DNA of 64,000 bases from NCBI GenBank assembly GCA_014706295.1, contig JACSVZ010000004.1, positions 88,853,047 to 88,917,046 of the forward strand, read 5' to 3'. Shown here in pieces: positions 56,615 to 64,000 of the stretch. Made by a program: the position numbers and the translations under genes. This DNA comes from Lycocorax pyrrhopterus obiensis (lineage: Eukaryota > Chordata > Aves > Passeriformes > Paradisaeidae). How positions within the stretch are numbered: position 1 is the first letter of the stretch; every line of letters begins with the position of its first letter. The notes beneath the pieces were generated by a model. It did no database searches. It was not told the DNA's origin and worked only from the letters and a program-made list of their open reading frames with translations.

Positions 56615-57355
56615 TTAACATGTACAAGAGGAGTAATGACACCAAATTGGGGGGCATTCAATTTGCTCAAGTTGCTATTTAGGTGGCTTTGATACTGGAC
56701 AAACAGCCAAAAAGTCAACAAGGGCAAATATTAAATTTCTCACCTGTGATAGACTAAATCCCTTCCCCAGTTTAGTGTGGAGAGTGAATGGTCAGGTTGC
56801 AGCTTTGCTGAAAGAGATCTGATATCCTGGCAGACAGCTGGCAGAAGATGAGCGAGCACTGTGCATGGTGATGATGAAGGCTAATGGCCTAGTGGGCCTA
56901 TCAAAAGGAGCATAGTCAGTAGGTTAAGGAAGAAATTTTCCACTCCTTCTCCCTTTACTTGGTGTTTATTCACCCTTATAGGAATACTGCATCCAGTTTT
57001 TGCTCCCTTAATGTGAGGAAGACATTAACAGACTGGAATGAGTTTGGTGTAGAGCTACCAATCTGCTCCACTGGGCTTCCTCAGCCTTTCAGAAGAGACG
57101 GCTTCAAGGGGACCTGGCAGCAGCCCCTTAATCCCATACAGGGATGTTTCCAGCAAGACAGAGCAGGGATCTTTATTGAGGGAAACAATGGGAGGGAAAG
57201 CAAACGGTCATAATGGGAAACAAAGGAAGTTCCAGATGAATAAAATAAGAGTTATGATGAAAATAGTCAAGCCCTGAAACAGTGAGTTTTAGATTCTTTG
57301 TCTTTGGGAGTTTTCAAGACCAAAGGAGAAAATGTCCTCAGCAACTGGGACTGAA
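56615..57355 (+). mobile_element. Decayed CR1 LINE fragment, plus strand
   Basis: Motifs of CR1 ORF2 and the 3' region appear in direct order: GACACCAAATTGGGGGG, GAAGATGAGCGAGCACTGTGC, CTAATGGCCTAGTGGGCC, AATACTGCATCCAGTTTTTG, GGCTTCAAGGGGACCTGG and GAGTTTTCAAGACCAAAG. Substitutions and gaps are common, so it is old. It lies back to back with the minus-strand CR1 at 55711-56360. The 84-residue plus frame at 56959-57213 is a by-product. Confidence 0.78.
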
Positions 57356-60300
57356 CTCGTTGACTCTGATTTTTATGAGAGTAATTGCTTGCCTTTATGT
57401 AACTTGAAGTGTGTCCTAGGTGTAAATTTTATGGTAAGCTGATTCATTCTGCTTACTATGGATTAGATCTCTGTTGACTATAAAGAACGTTTAGAGAGTC
57501 TGTATATCTGCAGGTGTCTTCATCTAAGTTTCTTAATCTTAAACTGAGCCTTATCTCTAAAAGTAATACAAATCTTATCTGGGGAATTTGGACTCCCTCT
57601 TTTAAAGGAAAGAAGCAGACACCTCTGAAGAGCTTTTATCTCAGTTTTCTTTGCAAACTATTTTAGAAGGAGGTGAATCGCTTCTTGTGACATTTCTTTT
57701 CTGTCCCAAAAACCTATATATCAAAAAGGAAAATCACTTTGAGATTTCAGCTTTTCAGTTATCAACATGAAGATCTCCAAACCTGATTTTCAAAAATCCG
57801 AAGCATTGCACAATTGCTTAAAAATATTTATATTTAAAAACCATGTCCTCGTGTTCAACTGAAATTTGTACTTATTTATTTTGGAAAATTAGTGATAGAG
57901 TCTGAACTCTTCCTACGCTGTTTAGTGTCTGAGTGGAAAGACTGTGCACTGATTAACTTTCAAATGCTCACTTAGGTTGACCTCTTTTGGAATAAAGTGT
58001 TCTGCTCCAAAGATATAACCTCTGTACTTATAAACAATTTCATGTTTCAAAAGTTTTGTAAAGAAAATAAGTGATTCTGGATAATATGGAGACAAAATAA
58101 TTTGTCATTTTCCTGTTTCATATAGGAGAGGAAGACTTGGGTTGAGTTACTTACTGAGGGTGAAAAAAAATGATTTAGCACAGCAGTTTGTGACACTTAA
58201 TTATTTGCTTCACTAGGCTACTTTGATTTGCTGAGCAATTATCTCAATTAGGGGTAGCTGCAGTTAGGGCTGAGTACTAAGCTGTGCTGGTGCTTGCATC
58301 AGATAGCATGCTATAAAATAAAGGTGTTCTGGTAATTCCTAATTGCTTTGTTGTAGAAGATGAGGTATTTAGCAGTAGAAATTGTCCCCATTAACCGATG
58401 GAGGACGGGTTTGTGATGGCAAGTAAAATAGCGGGCATGATGTCATGTCTTGAAATCCTGTCAAGCTCTACCACTTACAGTAAGCAGTAACGTCATCTCG
58501 GAGTTGGTCTGTGAGAGTGCACATCCTGAGTAATTTGGGAGTTGCTCTTCTGTGTCAGTAAGCCCACCCAATATCAGATGGCTTCACCAGAAGATAATTT
58601 TCTTTGAAACAGATAAAATTAAGATTGTGGCCTCTTTGAACTTCAGCACTTATATGTGGTATAAAAATGAAAATTCAACAGCAAAATTTGTTGCTACTTC
58701 TTAACATACTGAAAAACTTTGCTAAGGTATGTATGTTCAAGGTATGTATTTTTAGTATATTATAGCTGTGTTTGGATTCTACTCAGTGGCTAATAGAAAG
58801 TAGCTTTGGAACTATTCTGTCAACTGTGAAAAGATTAAGATAGTACTTTATGTAAAATAATTAAATGAACTTTTGTTCATCCTGCACATAAATATCGATT
58901 TTTCTTATTTTTATTAGTTGGCTATTCAGAAGTAGTGCTTTTTTTCTTGATAAATCTGAAGTATTATTTAAGACATTCTTTCTGTTTATTATGCAGAAGT
59001 TACATTTACTATTGCATAAAACTTTGCACTTGTACATTGCATCACTTCTACAGCAACATAAAATCTTGTTTAAAAGTGGGGTTTTTTTTAACAATAAATA
59101 TTTGTGGCATGATCCAACTTGTATTGAAAAGAATTTCAGTGCTCTCGGTACTTAATGTTATTTTGTCTTGCTTTTCTTAATAAATTATCCATTATTTTAT
59201 CATAACAAATCATCTTGATAATATACATTAAAACTGTTTTGAGTACTACATTTTCGTGTATAAAATTCTTGTTTTTGTAGGTTGTTGTGAGAAAATAATT
59301 GCGGGTGCTGAGAACCTGCTTTTAATTCACTGGCCTTTTTTTGTCAGCTGGATGGGTTGGTTTGGGAGGTTGTTTGCATTGATTCAGATTCTCGAGAGAA
59401 GCAGTTTTTGTTGGTCACTGAATTTTCTTTGTGTATTATTTTCCAGTTTACCTCCCTGAAGTAATTTTTTTAAAAAGTCAATCTTCAAGCTCATTTGTAA
59501 TATGTAAAAACAAGAAACCCCTCAAAAATAATATTCTTCCCCTTCAGTTCCCTCCTAATGAAAGAGATTCGGTCTGAGAGACAGCAGACAGCTGCTCCAT
59601 GAGATGTTGTTCTGACTGGACTGCTGACAAACCCTTATTCCCCAGCCAGGCTCAGCAAATGTTACCCGCTTTTCTGATGTGTAGACAAACAGCTGGGAAA
59701 CACAGCAGCCAGTGCTACTGGAGGAGAACGTGGCCAAGGACTAGCAGAAGGAGCTTGGCAGTACTTTTGACAGGGGCAAGAGCAAATGAAGTGGTAGAAT
59801 TCTGAAGTACGGTTAACCAAATACTTTAGGAAACCAAAATTTTTTCAAACCCTTTGTTTCTCATTACTCTGGCAAAATGGTTGTCTAGAATAACCTTTAT
59901 TCTATGATTTTTTTTTTTAAAAGGCAAGACTTTCCAAACTTTCTTTGCTATATAATTTTATGCTGAATATATGGGAAAGCAAAATTTCACATAAAATAGA
60001 TAGTAAAGTGAATTTAGAATTATAAAATATTTTATTTATAGCTGAAAATGTATAGTTACATTAATTCCGCAACCTGCTACAATAGTTTTCTTTATTCATG
60101 TGATCCTCCCCCTGTACAGTGCTGTGAGACCATTAGGCCTACATCTTAACTAATACATAGACCACGCCAGGAACAATTTTCTGTCTCAGAGTTTGGCTGT
60201 TGTTGTGCAGATTGACTTTCATGCTGGTGACTAAATTCTTCCTCAAGCAGTTATTTCCATAACAGCTGTTATGAATACTGCCTAACATATGCCAAAGTTG

Positions 60301-63300
60301 TTTTAGAAATCAGGTCTCAATTTAACGGTATTGATAATATACCAAAGCTGGTGTTTAGCTCTGCCCAGCCTTGTTTAGTTTACTAGGATATATGTAGCCC
60401 AAAGGTCTGAGTGTAAGAACTGGTGTAGTTAGGAGAAGATAATATTACCTCTTTATATTCAGTCTATTGTTAATTCTACACATTTCCAACTCTGCTTCTT
60501 CCATTCTAAAAATGAGCATCCTAACACTATCCAGTGCTGGTAAAATTTTTGATGTACTAAATCAGTGGGGTGGTAAGGATGTCATCTGTGTAGCACCTCT
60601 CCCATTGCCTGTAAATAAGAGTATGGGCCAAATTTCACAACAGGATTGAAACATGCTAGAGGTTATACTCATGAGTATCTTAGTTTGAGATCAGAAAATG
60701 TAGAAAGTCTGAGTTTCTTCTGAAGATTTCGAACTTTGTCAATAGCTGTAAGAGGGCACTATATCCTAAAGCTTTACTGGCCCAGTCTCCTCTAAGTTCC
60801 AGAGACACCTCAAGACATCTTAAATGTGTGCGTCTGGTCTCTCCAGCTCATAAACTACTGTATTTTTATTGATACTAAATTTTTACACGAGGCTTTGCAA
60901 TTCATCTAAAATAATCCCATAGTATTAAATAATCAATTTTGAACAGAAAGTGCTGTTCACCTTAGTTTTTGAAACTGGTATTATTGGCAAAATAGTAAAG
61001 AAAACATGTCAGTCCAAAAAAAAAGAACCCAAAACCCCCCAGCAGATCTGGATCTGTCTATGTTTCTTCTATATCTAGATAAACCTGCATTTTATTATCA
61101 TGAGGTGCAGATTGAGTATAATAGCAATAGATAAGTTTCTCAAGAGTCTGTAGTTTACACCTTTCACATTCCATGTAAATTTAGCAGTGTGACATAAGCC
61201 TAATGTTGTCTATAACTGTAAAATCTTGATCAACAAACTTTGAAGGGGATGAGGAATGCCAGGAAAATTCAGAAGGAGCAGGGGGAGGGAAAAGAAAATT
61301 CTGTCAGGTAAGACCCACTGTGGGATGGCACACCTACAGTGACTGACAGAGCAAATAAAACGACAAACCAATGCCTAACAAAAATAGTTCTGCAGGAAGC
61401 TCATTAACATCACAAACTATCTGCAACATAATTAATTTTAATAAAGGTGTATCCGGATGCATATACAGTGACTAATGAAATAAATCTCTGAAACTTTATC
61501 TTAGCTGTTCCATAAGCAGCAGTGGTATGCACACATCAGTGTCATGACAATTTACCAGCAATGTGTGTGAGGAGGTTTCAGGCTGGGGAAGCCATCGTCT
61601 GTTAACATACGGAATATTTTGCCACTGGTGGAGGAGCAGTTATGATTGTTGGTGTGAAGGACTCAAGTGCTGTTGGTGCATCTAGAAAGCAAGATGGCAA
61701 AGTATCTTTGCTGTCAGGTTGCACATTACCAGTTACATTGTCAGTAACCAGGAGATTCAAGTGGTTTCAGAGATGCGACAGAACTGGAACATAGGTTATC
61801 CTTTCTTTATGTTAAAGGGGCTGAGAGATGACTTCAGAAGTTTTGCAGTCTCGTCTCATGAGGCGAATGCAGTATGAATGCATATTTTTTATGGAGGATA
61901 AGAGCTTATAATGGCACTGTTATGGATTGCTAGTCTGTCTGTGCTGAAACCATCTGAGAATCTGAGCTGTTCCTGCTCACAAGGTGCTCTGTAAATTATT
62001 ATGCACCAGCTGGCGATGTGCCACATCCTAACAGGATGTGGATCAGCAAAAGGCTATTTCTAGAGTTTTATTCTGGGAACTGCTTCATCACTCAGAGTAG
62101 TGCAAGGATGCTCCTTTTTAAAAGTAATAATATGCAATCTCTTCTATATTATTTTATGCAGCCTATGTTGCTCCAGTTAACATGCTTAGGTGACTTTTGG
62201 ATCTCTCTCTTCATAGACAATAAGAATCCTACTCCCAGAGACTTTTCATATGGAAAGTACTGTTAATACAAGGGAAAGGATTACCCCTTCAATAAAGGAT
62301 TGACCATGTAGTCCCATGCCTTCCAACCATGCTACAGGGAATGTAACAGTAACAGCATGTAACTTTGCTTTTTGTGGCTGTGACATTGTTGAACAGGATT
62401 TGATCTGCACATTCCCAACAAAATATAACAAAATAGTCTGTGGGCAAGGAATGTTGCAATTCATGAGAGATAAAATTTTATACAAACAAATGTCTCATCA
62501 ATGGCTTGCACTTCATATTTTGTTTAAGGTGTGATACTGCTAACAAAATTAAATCAAAAATTAATGTCAAGAGAACTATTTTCTCACTATATATTCTTTG
62601 CTGCCTTATTTCATTATCAAACCTGCTTTTTATTGCATTTTAGTTAAGAGAGTAGGATAAATAGTACTTAGGGAGCCCAGCTCTGTTTCTTTATGTGCAG
62701 TGTCAGCAGAATGTTAACCAGTTTCAGATTGTAGCTCCAGCCAGCAAATATACTGAAGGTTGATTGTGTTCTGTACAGGCTCAGAAGGGATCGTTTCTTT
62801 CATGGAAATTCATTGCTGATGCTGATGTGAAATAGGACCCAGATTATTTTAGAAATCACAAGCAGAGATGTGAGACAACCAGGTTTTCATTGTAATGTGT
62901 AACCTGACTTTCCCCTCTGCCTGTCTCACATGCAGCGTGATTTGAAATTAGTACAAACTGGAGTGTAGAAATTGTGAGCCCCTCCTAAGATTGAAAAATT
63001 TGAAGGGGGGAGGAGGGGAAAGCAAGCATAAAGGAGAAATGAGCAAAACTCCCTTAGTCAAAAATAAATACTTCAAAATGCTCAGGTATGTAAAGTTTTA
63101 TATACCAACTTGCTGATAAACTAGCTTCAGCACTGTCTTGTTAAATTCTTTGCTACCATATGATGTTATATTTTAAAAAGACTGGCAAATTTGCAGTTTC
63201 TCTTTTTTTAGCTACCGGGTTATTCTGCACCTCCTACACTGAGCTGGCATTGTCCTGAAGCAGTTTCTCTTCCTGAGCTTCACTTATTTTCATGTTGTGT

Positions 63301-64000
63301 TTGAGAGTGACATTAAGCGGTAGCCCTATTATAGGGGAGGGAAGAAAGAGGGAGGAGTTGTTTTTCTAGGAGTACTGGAAAAGTTCAGGTATTTTGTGTT
63401 TAAAACTTCACATGCAATTAGGAAACGAATATTTATTAGTGACTGCATAAACATGGAACAAACTCTTGATGAAATTCTGAACAATATAGGTGGTACTTAA
63501 CCAGGTAGCATAATGATTTATGTTGACCTTCTGTTACTGCCATTTCTCACTTTTAATGCTTTATTTCTGAGTGTTGGATACGTTATCTAGAACAGAGTGA
63601 CTTATAAGCAGCACTGTAGAAAACATCATAAGACAAGATGAAAGATTAGTCTTAACTGAAAAAGTAGAAGAAACTGAAGATTAAATGGTAACTGGATGTT
63701 GATCTCACTACAGTAATGACTTTGCTGAAGCCACCTTATTTTCTGCAGTCTCATTTTTCTATATGTGCTATGAGGTAATGGCTTGTATCTTCTGCATAGT
63801 ATGATGGTAAATTGAAAATACAAACAAAGCTTTAGATATACTGGAGTAGATATTTCAGAGCAAAACTCTAAGAATACAGATAAAAAATAATTTCTAAAAA
63901 TTGACTGGATTTTCATCAGTAAGTTTTTTTGTGTTTGGATTGAAAAGAAAAAAAAATTTGTAGATAGCATTTTCCTAAGAAATATGCTTGTGACTTTGTC
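57356..64000. other. Intron sequence to the window end, no gene seen
   Basis: AT-rich DNA with no recognised mobile element. Open frames stay at or below 114 residues; the longest is the minus frame at 63626-63970. None has a recognisable domain. The stretch at 58160-58620 has a less biased composition, contains TAACGTCATCTCGG and several ATTA cores, and looks non-repetitive, so it is a weak candidate for an intronic regulatory element. Another such stretch is about 61490-62060. Confidence 0.5.

Noticed and set aside
63626..63970. 114-residue minus-strand open frame
   Set aside because: AT-rich, Phe/Leu-rich translation without a recognisable domain or splice context.

Overview
The window is AT-rich, intron-dominated vertebrate DNA, almost certainly from a bird. 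The evidence is the set of CR1 LINE copies with bird-type 3' ends (direct or reverse-complement ATTCTATG and the GTTGGAAGGGACC motif), several bird-type endogenous retrovirus LTRs, and the absence of Alu, SINE B or L1 sequence. The LTR types resemble families I know from songbirds and other Neoaves; I cannot name the species.

Only one protein-coding exon is recognisable with confidence: 31640-31752 on the + strand. Its 37 complete codons match the end of the first CUB domain of CSMD1 (CUB and Sushi multiple domains 1). It has a good acceptor and donor and no stop. CSMD1 is one of the largest vertebrate genes, with very long 5' introns, so the window is best read as two large CSMD1 introns on either side of one early exon. 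None of the longer open frames elsewhere looks like a conserved protein. The best of them are remnants of CR1 ORF2 or run through LTRs.

Layout: 1-31639 is the upstream intron. It holds a solo LTR at 603-1207, CR1 copies at 9793-10372, 20228-20669 and 26935-27285, three GC-richer unclassified blocks (4917-5520, 22770-23390, 28420-29310), and two LTRs in opposite orientation at 23895-24234 and about 24430-25300; the second carries a minisatellite. 31753-64000 is the downstream intron. It holds a possible unannotated cassette exon (34759-34890), CR1 copies at 36760-36850, 43577-45190 (interrupted by a second CR1), 55711-56360 and 56615-57355, solo LTRs at 39010-39608 and 42937-43374, and two strongly reduced LTR remnants at 53602-53662 and 54650-54776. 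T/G-rich simple tracts recur on the + strand, which is the CSMD1 sense strand.

There is no operon, CRISPR array, tRNA, rRNA or novel multi-gene system. The observations most worth following up are the candidate frame-preserving exon after the CSMD1 exon, a Trp-to-Cys difference within the CSMD1 exon, and the structure of the LTR and CR1 insertions.
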